From NCBI GenBank assembly GCA_007922305.1, contig ML677358.1, positions 13,223,343 to 13,287,342 of the forward strand: 64,000 nucleotides of DNA, given 5' to 3'. Source of the DNA: Dermatemys mawii. Its lineage: Eukaryota; Chordata; Testudines; Dermatemydidae. Position numbers and translations under genes: made by a program. How positions within the stretch are numbered: position 1 is the stretch's first letter; each line of letters opens with the position of its first letter. The notes beneath the pieces were generated by a model that saw only the letters and a list, made by a program, of their open reading frames with translations, made no database searches and had not been told where the DNA came from. Shown here piece after piece: positions 11,166 to 22,740 of the stretch.

Positions 11166-11875
11166 TACTATCAAGGGACTCGGAGCACAACTTCTTTTGG
11201 TGGCAGTTTTGCCTACCCTCTTTCAGATGCTTCCAGCTTCCAATGGGAGGATTCTTGTCTCTGAAGAGTTAAGCTATATATGTTTTACACCCTATAGCTT
11301 TTGAAACGAAAGGCAGCAGTTACTTCAGAAAGAAATGATGCCAGAAATGGAACATTCTGGCAACTCTATTAAGGTTTGTGGCCCTCAGGTTCCAAATGGG
11401 AAAAATAAAAAGTTATTAAATAGCTGTTGAGAATGAAAATGATAAATGTAATAGATCCTGTGCACTCAAGGGACTTGAGCTTGATTACTGTTGTTGCAAG
11501 CTGGGCGTAATAATTGCAGTTCTCTGCAACACAGTTTCTCAATCTTAATCTTTCAGAGAAGAAAAGCATGAATATCAAGTCCATGAATTTGCTAACAGCA
11601 AGAACCAAGGAGATTAACTGCATCCAATTTGAACTTAAGGCATCACCTGGAATGAAAGTTTCTGCAGTGACTTTAACCAAGGTGAAAATGAATTGTACCT
11701 AAGCAATAATAACCAAACAAGCAACCAAACCACCTGAAAAATGAACATCTTCCAAATTGAAAACTTTTCAACTTGAACTCTCAGGAATAAGGCTGTTATC
11801 ATGGAATGTTTCCTTCAGATGCATGTTTGCTTAGGGCATGGTCCAGCTTCCATGACAGCCAATGGGAGTTATGGA

Positions 11876-11962
11876 TTTATAGATTTTAAAGCTTGTAAGG
11901 ACCATTATGATCATCTAGTTTGACCTCCTGCTTAACACAGGTCACAGACTTTCACCAAGTGA
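11876..11962 (-). mobile_element. CR1 LINE tail fragment, antisense
   Basis: Contains the CR1 3'-end signature reading antisense: aaggaccattatgatcatct followed by agtttgacctcctg. Confidence 0.7.
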
Positions 11963-12031
11963 TCACTGCCTTTAGTCCAACAAGAGCCTTCCTCTGATTT
12001 CAGTGGGAGCTGGATCAGACCCATAATCAAT

Positions 12032-12112
12032 ATAAAACAGAGCATCGGTTTCTGCTGTGGTGAATGAGATACAAGTTCAGATCATAAGCTTGCATTGCAG
12101 ACAAATGAAACA
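12032..12112 (+). repeat. Unclassified dispersed repeat, copy A
   Basis: Shares 'tataaaa-agagc', 'tttc-gct-tggtgaa', 'cagatcataagct' and 'cagacaaat-aaaca' in order with 13583-13665. About 80 bp, same orientation, 1.55 kb apart. Confidence 0.6.
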
Positions 12113-12311
12113 TGATGGAGACCTAAACTTAAAATTCCTTTTCATTGAAACTGCATCTGAAGTTGCTACTTACAAACATTAAAAAAGCCAGATGCTCAGT
12201 GGGTTCACTGATTCCAAGGGAGAGAATTTAAGAATCCATGTGTAGCTCAATAAAACTAATCTGCCAATCTTGTAGCTAGAGGTGCCCACTAGAAATGTTT
12301 GTGAGATCACA

Positions 12312-12714
12312 GGGCCTGATTCTCTGTTACTTTTCATCAATGTAACTGACTGTCCAAGGTAAGTGCAGAGATGGTGTAAACTGCTACCAAACCAGAATGG
12401 TAGCATTTCACATTCACTTTGCACTGTTAATGACTACACAAGGGGCGAAGCAATAGTCAGGTAAACCCAGCTCCATTGCTCAGGGAGTGTGAAAAATCTA
12501 CACATCGGAGAAGCATAGTTAAGCTGACCTAACCCCCAATGTAGACAGGGCTAGATCAACAGAAGAATTATTTCATCGACCTAGCAACTGCCTCTTGGGG
12601 AGGTGGATTATGTCTGCCAGTGGGATAACCCTTCCCATTGATGTGAATGGTGTCTGCACTGCAGTGGGGCCACTGTAGCGTTTCAAGTGTAGACGACCCC
12701 AGAGAATCAGGCCC
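12312..12714. mobile_element. Palindromic MITE split by a second DNA element
   Basis: Outer ends gggcctgattctct and agagaatcaggccc are perfect inverted complements. The right arm directly abuts the end of a different element (gtgtagacgacccc at 12687-12700) whose body starts about 12481 with 'gtgaaaaatctacaca'. That element has the 'gtgtagac' type of terminus seen in the Harbinger-like copies. The arrangement indicates insertion of the second element into the palindromic one. Confidence 0.65.
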
Positions 12715-13354
12715 ACAGTCCTGAGATGACATATGAGGTTATCAGTGGCCCAAGATTCACACAGTCCATTGTTGTTAAGGTCTAACAGAGTGAACTAAAA
12801 CAGCAACGTGACTATTTGCACCATGTTGAGCATATTCTTCTGACTGTGTCTTTGCATAGGCTACATCTACTCTTTGAGCTGGGGGCATAATTCCCAGCTT
12901 GAGGAAACATACCCATGAGAGCTCTGACTGAGCTAGAATGAAAAAATAGTGTAGCCCCAACAACATAAATGGCAGGAAGGTCTAGCTGCCCCAAATACAT
13001 GCCTGTCAAAGACCATATGCATATACTAACAGGGAAGGCAATACTTGGAAAGCAGTAATGAAAAAAAAAGAGATAGCAAATTAGAGAGGAGCTTTAAATT
13101 TCGTATTGAGTGCAGACCCCTCCCAAAGAAGGATGTCAACAAAAAGCAAAATTCAGAAGACAAGCTAAAATAATTAAGCCCTAGAGAAACTGACTTATTA
13201 GGAAAGATTAAATAAAAGAATTAATATGTATTAATATTTGATGTAGATGAATGTACTGTTTGCCACGTTTCAGGAAAATAACAAGGAGAGGATAAGAACA
13301 GTTGATGGGAATAGATACCTGGGATAATGTTATAAAACGGAGAAGGGATATTCA

Positions 13355-13440
13355 GTTGAAGTTGAAATTCTTTGGCCTGTTTTATGCAGTTCAGAGTAGA
13401 TGGTCACAATGGTCCCTTCTGGTCTTAAAACCAACGAGTT
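13355..13440 (+). mobile_element. CR1 LINE tail fragment
   Basis: Sense-orientation tail: 'gaaattctttggcctgtttt' followed by 'gatggtcacaatggtccctt' and 'ctggtcttaaaa'. The preceding 180 bases may be more of the same element but are too diverged to call. Confidence 0.7.
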
Positions 13441-13530
13441 AATATTATTATTAATTATTTGTATTGTTGTAGTGCCCAGAAAACCCATCCCTATTTTCTA
13501 GGCACTGTACAGACAACTAGTACTTTTATA
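13441..13530. repeat. MIR-like or related core-SINE fragment
   Basis: 'ttatttgtattgttgtagtg' followed by 'ctaggcactgtacagac' resembles a dispersed amniote repeat with '(g)tagcgcctagg' and 'ggcgctgtacaaac'. A copy in the other orientation lies at 22358-22440. Confidence 0.45.
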
Positions 13531-13582
13531 ACACTAGGATCTACCAAACTCCCTAGTCTAACCCTAATGAAAAACAGAAGGG

Positions 13583-13665
13583 TATAAAATAGAGCTGAAG
13601 TTTCCGCTATGGTGAACAGGATAAAAGGCTTCAGATCATAAGCTGATGTTACAGACAAATAAAAC
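13583..13665 (+). repeat. Unclassified dispersed repeat, copy B
   Basis: Counterpart of 12032-12112 (see there). Both copies lie near a CR1 tail fragment, but in different relative orientation, so this is not a simple local duplication of one block. Confidence 0.6.
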
Positions 13666-13679
13666 AAAGGTACATCACT

Positions 13680-13800
13680 CGAGTCATTTAAAACTAGACT
13701 CAAAAGAAGTCAACAACATTCGATAGTGAATATCCCTGCAAAAGAGGAGGGATGGACAAGATGACCTTTTCCTGTCTTTCCCTCCTCAAATTCTATGTTT
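13680..13800 (+). mobile_element. CR1 LINE tail fragment
   Basis: 'ttaaaactagactcaaaag', 'gagggatggacaagatgacc' and 'cctcaaattctatgtttc' follow the order of a CR1-type 3' end as I remember it. Confidence 0.6.
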
Positions 13801-14869
13801 CTTTACCATCTGCTCCTTTCCTGATCTTATTCTCCATCTCTATGCCTCTGGGAATACAGTTACTGATATATCTACTTCATTCAGGATCAAAAATTCTGCA
13901 TTGTTCCCTGCATCTATTGCTTGTACTGTGGCAACAAGACCAAGAAGAGTTGCACTGCATTTAACACAAAATACAAAATAACTTTAAACAACGACATACA
14001 GAGAAGAACCCAAAAGAATACAACTGCAGCCAGCCATTAACAGCAGAGAAGTGTGAAAAGTACAATTTGTCCAAATGGGAAAAGAAGCAGGGTGAAAAAT
14101 GTAATGGAAAACAAAAAGCACCTAAATATTTCAGGCAGAAAGGTGAAGAAAATTTCCATTCTCCAGAAAATATGGAAACAGAATTTCAATTAACCTCTTT
14201 GTAGATTTGGTCACCACTGAAAATTCATAAATTGGGTGTAACATCCAAATTAAATGGGACACGTCAGAGTCCATGAAGGACAAGATCCCTGAAAATAATG
14301 AAGCATGGAAAATAAATAAAAGGCAAGAATTGTATGTCAAACCACTGAAGCTAACAATATTTCTGGACTATAATAAAACTCAAATTGTATACTGTATGTT
14401 ACTGCAGTAGTATATTCACAATACTATATAAGTCTGTCATCATGAACTCATAAATGAGTTACAAATTATTTGGACCAGACTGATTATTGCCATACTCAAT
14501 CTTTGTTAAATTTCTGATAAAAGTGACTTCTGTATTTCAGTATGTTCAGTAGTGGGGCTGTGGTACCTAGAATAGTCTAAACAACTCACATGATCACTTT
14601 ATAATTATACAGGGCTTTATTAGTTCAGAGACGTGTGGGCAGAAGGAGAAAAACTTTAGTGTCATTATCTAACAAACTTCTTGAGTCAAAGACAATTACC
14701 CCTGATATATTCACAAAAAACCTCTAAGCCAAGAAACTAACATAAGAAGTACTATGACAAGAATGCCAAACACGGTTATTGGAGAGTGATAGATTTCAAA
14801 CAGAAAGTGTAAGGTCACTTGCAAAGGTAGTAGCTAACCCACCCCAAAGACATACATCATAATCACTAA

Positions 14870-15378
14870 GGATTCGTCTACACTGCAACGTAAACTCAGG
14901 GTTCTAACTCAGGCTCAAGCCTAATCCCCTTTTGTCTACACACAAATCGTGCTAACTCAGGGCGCAGACCCCAAGTGGGTGATTGGTCTGAGCCTGAGTC
15001 CAAGATAGGACCCAGGTTCAAGCTCTGTTGCTTTGCAGACCCACTGAATTCAGGCTCTGGGAGTCTGCCAAACTATTCCTCAATCCCATGGACCAACTCT
15101 GTTCTCTGGATAATCAAGATTTCCCACATTGCACTATGAACTAAAGGCTAAAACAACCATATTTTCAGAAGGCGCTAGGAAGTTTGGGTATGGGTGGTTG
15201 GACACTGGCCAGCATAATGCACTGTAGATGCTGGAACCCAGGTTGGGATCCAGGGTTAAACAATTCCTATCTTGGGGTAATAAATAAGTGTATATGGTCA
15301 AGTCCTCAATTAACAAACCCAGGGTCTGCTAACTCAAGTTCCATTGACCCAGGGCTTACAATGGAGTGCAGGCATACC
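14870..15378. mobile_element. Harbinger-like TIR element (about 509 bp)
   Basis: Ends ggattcgtctacactgca and 'ggagtgcaggcatacc' are inverted complements with some mismatches, and inner blocks such as 'aaactcaggg' and 'cccagggctt' also pair. TAA precedes the left end; the right flank (ctg) does not match, so the target site has decayed. Open frames inside (15134-15426) are spurious. Confidence 0.6.
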
Positions 15379-15764
15379 CTGAACTCCCTGAAGGTCCCAT
15401 CTTCAGAAGGAACAGAAGATACCTAAACAAAATGAAGGAAAACACTGGTTTCTTAAGGGCATCCAGAAGACTGCTGACAGTGCTGATACATTGACATAAG
15501 TAACACAATTTCACCCAGTGACTGACAATGAAAAACATCAAAAGCAGCGCAAACAGGCCCAAATTGCTGGATCCACCTCATAGCAAACAGGACAATACTG
15601 AACTTTTCTGAGAGCAAGAAGCAGCCATGTGATCGACAGCCACTGAGATTCATAGTGGTAGTTATTAACAAACATCCAATAAATGGCAGAATATTCCTTT
15701 CACGCATCAAAAGGAGAGCTATTCAAACAATGGAAAAATGTCACACAAATATGACAGTTTCCAC

Positions 15765-16020
15765 TTCACAGGTTTTGCTTGTTCAAAATTTTCCATGCAA
15801 TATTTTTGAGAAAAAAAATCAAATTTTTGAAAGTTCAAAGTTTTTAATTTTCAAAAATTCAAATTTGCATTTTACCCCTTTCACTTGCTTTTTGCTACTG
15901 AATGCAATAAAATGTTATACATCCAGGGTTGGGTTTTTCCCACTTTTTCTCTATTTTTTGCTTTTACTATTCTGTAACTTTCAAAACTTTTTAAAAAGTT
16001 ATAAAATGACCAAAGAAAAA
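15765..16020. repeat. AT-rich inverted-repeat element, left part
   Basis: Rich in 'ttcaaaattttcc', 'aaatttttgaaagttc' and similar A/T blocks that recur at 17030-17420, 20455-20835, 30310-30565 and 36740-37205. Probably the left part of an element whose right part is at 17030-17420, with a LINE in between. Confidence 0.5.
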
Positions 16021-16089
16021 CAGAAATCCCAACTCTGTCAGCTACAAACATGGTGCACAATGTTATTTAGGTTCATCAGGATGAGAGAG

Positions 16090-16545
16090 AACTGTGAGAA
16101 ACTTCAGGGACCTAAACAAGACAGGTGAATGGGTAACATGACAAATGAATTTTAATGTCAATAAATGCAATCTAATATGCTTTGGAGAGGAAAATATAAA
16201 GTATGTATATGCTTTCATAGGTTCTAAATTAACTATTATTAACTGAGAAAACAGTCCTGAACATCATTGCAGACATCTGACAAAGACTTCTGCTCAATGT
16301 GCAGTTGTGGTCAAAAAAGCAAAGATGATATTAGGATGCATAAGGAACAGGATAGAAAATAATACAGAGAACATTAAAATGCTTTTTTATAAATCAATTA
16401 AGTGGCCTTATCTGGAGCACTGTCTGCCTCACTGGTCACCCCCTCTCAAAAGGGATATTGCAGAACCAGAGGTGGTTCAAAGAAGGGTGACAAGAATGAT
16501 TAACAGTCTTGAAAAACTCTCATATGGAGAGGGATTGAAAAGATA
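16090..16545 (+). pseudogene. Degenerate LINE reverse-transcriptase C-terminal coding region
   Basis: The translation keeps the order of the non-LTR reverse-transcriptase C-terminus seen in CR1/L2-type elements: FNVNKCNLICFG, then KKAKMILGCIRN, then YLEHCLPHWSPPLKRDIAE, then VQRRVTRMINSLEKLSYGE. At least one frame change and a stop lie between the first and second blocks, so it is dead. It is the coding part of the LINE whose tail runs to about 17030. Confidence 0.75.
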
Positions 16546-17030
16546 AGCACTGTTTACCTTAAAAGGAGAGGAATGAGACAGGTGATAAGGTATATGAAAT
16601 AATGGTCTAGAAAAGGTAGGTCCAGAACATCAGTTCTCCCTGTCTCATAATACAAGAACAAGGGGACATTCAACTAAATTAAAATGTCATAGTTAGATTA
16701 TGGAATTTACTGCCAAAGGAAGTAACTGAACCCCACAATTTAGCAAGATTCAGAACGGGACTGGACATTTATATGGCTATCAAGAATATCCAGCGTTACC
16801 ATAATTAATTATAACAAAAATTTTGGAAGGGATATTAAACCTTGGGCTTCAGGCCTTAATTCAATCTCTAGCTAAATCAAGAGACCTTATGTGGGGGGCA
16901 GATTATCCATTATCTTCTACTGTAATGTTCCTACACCTTCCTCTGAAGCATCTGGTGCTGGCCACTGTCAGAGACAGGAGACTGAACTGAATGGACCTGG
17001 AGTCTAATCAAGTCTGGCAATTCTTCTGTT
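16090..17030 (+). mobile_element. CR1-type LINE, 5'-truncated
   Basis: Coding relic (see 16090-16545) followed by a 3' tail with 'ttatggaatttactgccaaa', 'gaagcatctggtgctggcca' and 'gtcagagacaggagactg', matching the turtle CR1 tails also seen at 33640-33790 and 50735-50958. 5' truncation is usual for LINEs. Confidence 0.75.
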
Positions 17031-17420
17031 CTACTCTGTAACTTTGCAAAACTTCTTGAACTTTGCAGATACAATTTAATTTATCCCCATACCACTCTGT
17101 AACTTTTTCAGAGTTAAATGAGTTTTGCAAACTTACAGAGCGAAAAGAGGACAAATGAAATAAAGAAAGTGATGCCTCTTTTACCCCCTCATTTATTCTA
17201 TTGCCTTCAGTGGCAGAAATGAACAATGAAAAAAAGAGGGGGAGGGGAAATTTTTGAAGATTCAAAAACTGAAATTCCAGAAGCTTCCATTTCAATGAAA
17301 CAATCAGAAAATTTCAAAAAGAGAAATGCATTTTGTGAAAGTTTTCATTAAAAAAAGGCAGGGGACTATTTTTCATCTAAAATAAAGTGCCAAATGAAAA
17401 AATTTAAGCAGCACTAGTCA
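17030..17420. repeat. AT-rich inverted-repeat element, right part
   Basis: Shares 'ctctgtaactttgcaaaac' with the left part (ctgtaactttcaaaac near 15970) and ends in 'gaaaaaatttaagcagcac'. Fits one element opened by the LINE at 16090-17030. Confidence 0.45.
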
Positions 17421-17794
17421 AGGGGCTTCAGATCATCTAAACTCACCATCATCCAGAACATCTCCATTTGTGTATTTTATTATTAGAAACTGGCCACATT
17501 CATTTCTGTTTATTGGTTTGGGTTGATATTTGATTTTTTTATCTTAAGGAGGAGGAAGATGTAATGGCTGGCACTGGAGTCACCGGCTACTCATCCTTGT
17601 CATGTGACAATGTCATAAGCTTTTGTAATGTTGGCCCACGTCATGTGACTGAAGGTAGGCACCAAAGACCAATCTCTTACCACCACCTTTTCTTAAACAG
17701 GTGTGAAAGTTCTATCCAGATATTCAACCTCTGTAGAAGCTGAGCATATTGTAAACATTAATGAGTTTGGCTGTACAACACCCTGTGATGTAAG

Positions 17795-17942
17795 AAAGCA
17801 ATACCCTGATTTTACAGTCATGAAAAATTAGGCATAGAGAAATTGAGTAGTTTGTCCAAGGACACACAGGAAGTCCGTGGCAGAGATGGGAAATTGAATC
17901 TAGATCTCCTGAGTCCTAACCCAGTGCCTAAACCACATGGTA
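17795..17942 (-). mobile_element. MIR-like SINE, antisense
   Basis: 'gaaattgagtagtttgtcca' followed by 'aggacacacaggaag' and 'gatctcctgagtcctaaccc' is the antisense MIR order. Confidence 0.7.
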
Positions 17943-18982
17943 TCCTTTCTCTTTTTGATCAGCAGAGCTGCAGCAGACCGTTCCATACCCTTAACAGCTC
18001 TAGCACTTGTTTAGATGAACTTCCAGCAATGCTGGGGTTCTTGTTACAATACGGTAGTCTTAAAGGAAATACCATTACACTGATCTCTCGATATCTCCCT
18101 CCCCTCCTGCTACTCTGCTGCATATAGCACTGCCACTAACTGTCTCCTCTTCTAGTGTGCCACTACCTCAGGGTTTCTTCTGTGAGCTCTACATCAAAAC
18201 CACCACCCGCAGTCCTTTAAATTTAATGTAACTGCGAAACTAACGTTTCCTTAGACTCAATTTGAATTCCCTGGGACTCATCCAAACTCTGGGGAAGTAA
18301 GAATTTCACAAAACTATAAAGGTTATTTTAAAAGTTTTCCAGGTTTTATCATTTTTCATGCAGTCTACAATTTTTCTCCCCTCCTTTTAAAAAATACACA
18401 GCAGCACACTGGATTACATCCGTGCCTTTCAGCAACAGCTCAAGGAAGGCACAATTCCAGTCTTAGAAATTGCCCTCATGGGACCTTTTGTGAGAGCTGC
18501 TGGAGTCTGGTCCTGTTCACCCCTAAGGCAAGGAGGACATTTGAGACTTCTGTGTTGTGCCACTTCAAATCATTAAATGCCACCTGTTTTCTCTCCTCTG
18601 GAGCCAAGTTCAATAGGCATTTCATGTGAAAAATTAACAAGCATAGGGGAGGTGGGAAGACAAGGAAGGAAATCTACACAAGCCAGGTTGCATAGTGGTT
18701 TCCTCCAACTGTGTTTTAGGGTGGCTTTTCTTTTTATATTCTTGGCCTCACCTGCTTTTTTGTTGTTAGTTTTGGTCTGTTCTGATATTATGCAGACCAC
18801 TATCCAGTTTCAGCTTCTTAATTTCTCATCCATATTTTTGCCTCATGTTGAACATATTTTCTGCCATTTCCCTACCGCTCATTGGTTTTAATGTGGCTGT
18901 ATAACAGATGGCACAATACTTTGATTTGCTTTAGTAATTGCATGTGTCCATGTACTTTGTTCTTTTCCCCTCATTTCTGCAG

Positions 18983-19163
18983 CTAGTGGGAAACGTTCGC
19001 CTCTTTGAGCAACACAGCGATGATGCAACCTGTCTGGTCAGTCTGGAGTGCTGGAGCAACAGACAATCACTTCACTCCTGCAAAAACTTATTAGCACTCA
19101 AACAGTGTGTGCACACAACTGAATACAAACCACCACCTCCCAGTTGACAGCACAGGCACTAAC
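18983..19163 (+). other. Candidate cryptic exon, plus strand (181 nt)
   Basis: Very strong acceptor (tgttcttttcccctcatttc, then tgcag) before 18983 and a full donor (AAC then gtgagt) at 19164. The first frame is open for 54 codons from the acceptor (starting LVGNVRLFEQHSDD) and closes 16 nt before the donor, so an internal coding role is unlikely. The segment carries CpGs (aacgttcgcc, agcgatg). It may belong to a non-coding transcript, or be part of a turtle dispersed repeat that contains 'ctctttgagcaaca'. Direction is opposite to the ADAMTS gene. Confidence 0.35.
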
Positions 19164-19973
19164 GTGAGTGTCCTGTTGTGACCCAGATACGTACAGAACA
19201 ATAATTGTAGAGTTAAAGCACAAGAGAGACTAACAGAAGGGTGGGAAGAATGAGCAACAGAAAGGTATAAGATACATTGACATTCCTGAAAAAGCCTGGA
19301 GGACAGGATCCCTACGTTTTAGTTATATTTCAACTTTTTAAAAGGCTTCCGTCATTCAGAATTATAATTCATGGAAATAACCTGTTCTGTCTTGGAAAGC
19401 CAGAGGCTACTTAGTCTTGTAACTTTAGGTTTTGATTGAGCCAAGCCTCTTTTATATTCAGTAAGCATGAGAATTCGAAGAATGTAACAGTGGACATCAA
19501 TCCCAGGTCTCTGTGTAAGCCAGGTTAGACACACCCAAACTCCAGGACAGGGTATGCATAACTTTGGTGGTGGTTATACTCCTATCAAGAAGTGGGTTCC
19601 CCCTTCCAGACTTTCCATCAGAGAACATAGTGCTGCTAGATGTAATCACGCCACAGTAACACAGTAGACTATCATTCACCCTTTAAAGATATCATACACC
19701 CTCAATGAACACAAACAGATAGGGAACTCTGGCTGTAATTACCTACGGGGAGGGTATGCCTACTCACTCGATTCAGGAGCAATTACTGTCACGCCATATA
19801 AGCACAGCAACGTAACCACAAAGTGATTTAACTGAGGTATCACTAACAGCTCTAGTTCAAATTCCTGGGTGTCAGGGGAGGACACTTTAACAGAGGTCTG
19901 TGCTATGTTTTACAGATTGCATCCCTACCTAAAAATACAAAATATTTCAGCTTTGTTAAGACAGCCTCTAGCC

Positions 19974-20270
19974 CAGGGGTTGGCAACCTTTCAGAAGTGG
20001 TGTGCTGAGTCTTCATTTATTCACTCTAATTTAAGGTTTCACATGCCAGTAATACATTTTACTGTTTTTAGAAGATCTCTTTCTATAAGTCTAACTAAAC
20101 TATTGTTGTATATAAATAAGGTTTTTAAAGTGTTTAAGAAGCTTCATGTAAAATTAAATTAAAATGCAGAGCCCTCTGGACAGGTGGCCAGGACCCGGAC
20201 AATGTGAGTGCCACTGAAAATCAGCTCGCGTGCCACCTTTGGCACATATGCCATAGATTGCCTACCCCTG
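19974..20270. mobile_element. hAT non-autonomous element (297 bp) with 8-bp target duplication
   Basis: Terminal repeats caggggttggcaacctt and gattgcctacccctg. Flanks are ctctagcc on the left and ctctagct on the right, an 8-bp duplication with one change, diagnostic of hAT. Confidence 0.88.
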
Positions 20271-20454
20271 CTCTAGCTCTTGTACACAATGCTCCTCTCC
20301 ACATATCAAAGGATCTTAACTCTTGCTTCCTCTCCCCTGTCACGTAAACTATTTCTGGGGTCCTCAGCCAGAGGGTATACACATGCTGCAATCTCCCCTC
20401 CCAACTGCAGTGCAGACATACCCTGGGAGTAGGAAATCAAGGCAAGCACACCAC

Positions 20455-20835
20455 TGACTAGAGAGAGTTGGAAATTTTGAAAAAATAAAAAATAAAAAAA
20501 ATTGGTAAAAAAAGGATTTTTTTCAAAAATAATGAACATTTCTGGAAAAATCTGTTGCCTTCGAAATTTTCCAATTTTTCAACAAAAAGAAAAAAAATTG
20601 TTTAATTTCTTGAGAAGTGAAAATCTTTTGGCTTTCAGGGTCTCTCTCAGCCCTTTAGTCTCCCTTTTTTCCCCACTGGGAAAAATAGAGGGGAAGGGGG
20701 AATTTTTTCAGGTTTTTGAACACTAACAAGAAAATGTGTGTTTTACTGAAAAACTGGGAAATTCAAATAATATTTAAAAATACAATTTTCAAAATTTTCA
20801 TCGAAAATATTTATTTTTTTCACCCGGTGCTGCAC
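20455..20835. repeat. AT-rich inverted-repeat element, second copy
   Basis: A/T blocks such as 'gttggaaattttgaaaaa' on the left and 'caaaattttcatcgaaaata' on the right point to an AT-rich element with inverted arms, around a more mixed centre (gtctctctcagccctttag). Confidence 0.5.
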
Positions 20836-21901
20836 CTGTCATGTCACACAATTATTGGAGCACCCATCCCAACTTTGGTACCAGAACAGGAACTCAGCAG
20901 TGAGATACCTTGGTATATTAACCAAGAATCTGGTATATTACCAGATTTTTAAAGGTATTTCAGGTCTTGCTGCACTGACCATTGCAAAACATATCTAATT
21001 TAGGAGCCTTCGCCTCTTTGTTAAAAGTGATTTAGGAGCTTAAATCTTATCACCCAGCAATGAGATTTTGTCTCCCAAGTGCCTAAATCCCTTTTGAAAA
21101 TGAAACTTAGGTATTTCATTGCTAAGCACAGCAACACTTAAATACATTTAAAAAGCTGGGCCATTAAGACTACAGAAAAAGAGGATTCTAGGAATGGATA
21201 ACTGAACTTGCCCCTCAATAGCCCTTCAGCATTACCTCACTTTTAACTTCGTTGGAAAATAATCAATATAAGTAACAAAAAAAATTTAAAAGTTTCAATT
21301 TTTGGTGTATGAATCTCCCTTCTGCCTAAGGGAGGAAACTGAATCACAGACTTCAAAAATGTTCATTGTGTTCCATTCTAGAAACCAAAGACACGCTGCA
21401 TGGTCGGGTCTCACTGCAGACTTGCATGCATGATAACGCGGATGGGAATGCAACAGATCAAGAATGACAAAATTCACACTGGTGATGCTCTTCTAGAAAG
21501 CTGTTCTCCTATGAAAAGGCTCGCACATGGTACCACAATAATCAAGATTCCTGGCCTAAGTAACAAATGTGTGCAAATGGAGGTTTCCTATTTTACTAGT
21601 GAATCATCGGGGGGAAAATGTGTAGAAAAACATTTACATTAAAATTTCTTTTTATATTTAAGCCCATATATACTGGAGCACTTGTAAATTTCTAGTCAGT
21701 GAGTATTAAGCTTTATATATTGCTTAAATTAATATGTAAAGACTATTGACAAAAAGCCTCCAAAATAAATCTATTTCCAGATGTACCCAGGTGAGTAAAT
21801 TTGCGTGTCACACCGGACTCTAATGCTATCCCACTTAAATATGCATACAAAGAACAGCCAAATATTTTGGGGCACACATATATTTTCTAAAACTACACTC
21901 A
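20836..21901. other. Intronic sequence, nothing recognised
   Basis: Contains a short local duplication of 'ggtatatta' near 20912-20942. No exon or repeat family identified. Confidence 0.4.
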
Positions 21902-21972
21902 GACCTGATTCTGTGAAGTCCCAGAGAAATTAGTGGGAACTGAGGTCACCCAGCATCTCACAGAATCAGGCC
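21902..21972. mobile_element. Short palindromic MITE (71 bp)
   Basis: Arms gacctgattctgtga and tcacagaatcaggcc are inverted complements with one change. As RNA it would form a simple hairpin with a loop of about 40 nt. Confidence 0.65.
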
Positions 21973-22357
21973 GCAAAATAAGGATTTCAGTAATTCAGAA
22001 TAATTTATCAACAGAGATACGTAGATCATCATCTCCAGTTTACTACCAAGAAAATAACCACACTGGTGACATTCTTAAATAGGATTTTCTGATCATGTGA
22101 TCACAACACTTTACAAAGTATGTGATCTATAGGAAAAATAAGATATATCAGAATATAGATGTTATGAAGAAGATTAGCCAGTTATGACACTATTCTTTTA
22201 GCACAAGGAAGTTGTGGTGACCTGCAGCAGTGAAGAAGTTAATCATATTGCTAATTTGTGCTGACATAGGCTAATATGGTTTGAGGCTATGTTCTTGATA
22301 GCAAGACATGAATCTAGGATAAAGACCACACATAAAATATTGTATTTTGTTCCCTGA

Positions 22358-22440
22358 AGCTGTACACTCCTACAGTATCTAGCACAACAGGGCTGGCACC
22401 TGTAGGTGCCTCCATAGTACAAACAATAAATCATAATACT
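22358..22440. repeat. MIR-like or related core-SINE fragment
   Basis: 'ctgtacactcctacagtatc', 'tagcacaacagggctgg' and 'gtacaaacaataaatcataa' occur in the order of a dispersed amniote repeat. Inverted relative to 13441-13530. Confidence 0.5.
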
Positions 22441-22678
22441 ACTGAGAATTACCATTACCATAAGCCAAAATAATATAATTGGGTACATTTAGAATGGTGA
22501 ATTCTCTTTGGCATAACGCTCTCCCTGCTTTTCCGCCAGAAATGTATCTGAGTTTAGACACACTCTTAACCACAGACAGAACGACAGACTGCAAAATGTG
22601 GGTTTTAACATTGTAAACCTATCTTTAATTATATTTAGAAGACTCACTTTAATAACAGATGAGGTTAACATCACTTAC

Positions 22679-22740
22679 TTTCATCTGACATTGGATATCC
22701 CGGGCAGGAGAATACCGTACGTCAAGATACATTGTCATGT
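22679..22740 (-). other. Candidate cryptic or poison exon, minus strand (62 nt)
   Basis: Same strand as the ADAMTS gene. The acceptor is strong (attctctttttataacattt, then cag) and the donor is perfect (ATGAAA then gtaagtga). The segment holds three CpGs (gacgtacgg, cccggg) against a CpG-poor background. One frame is open throughout (about 20 codons, MTMYLDVRYSPARDIQCQMK) and matches no family I know. If spliced in just before the ADAMTS exon, which starts in phase 0, it would be read ACA TGA, an immediate stop, and its length is not a multiple of three. That is the pattern of a poison exon, but transcription evidence is needed. Confidence 0.4.

Noticed and set aside
15655..16128. 157-codon plus-strand frame
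   Set aside because: Runs through an AT-rich repeat; Phe/Asn/Lys-rich, no motif, no splice context.
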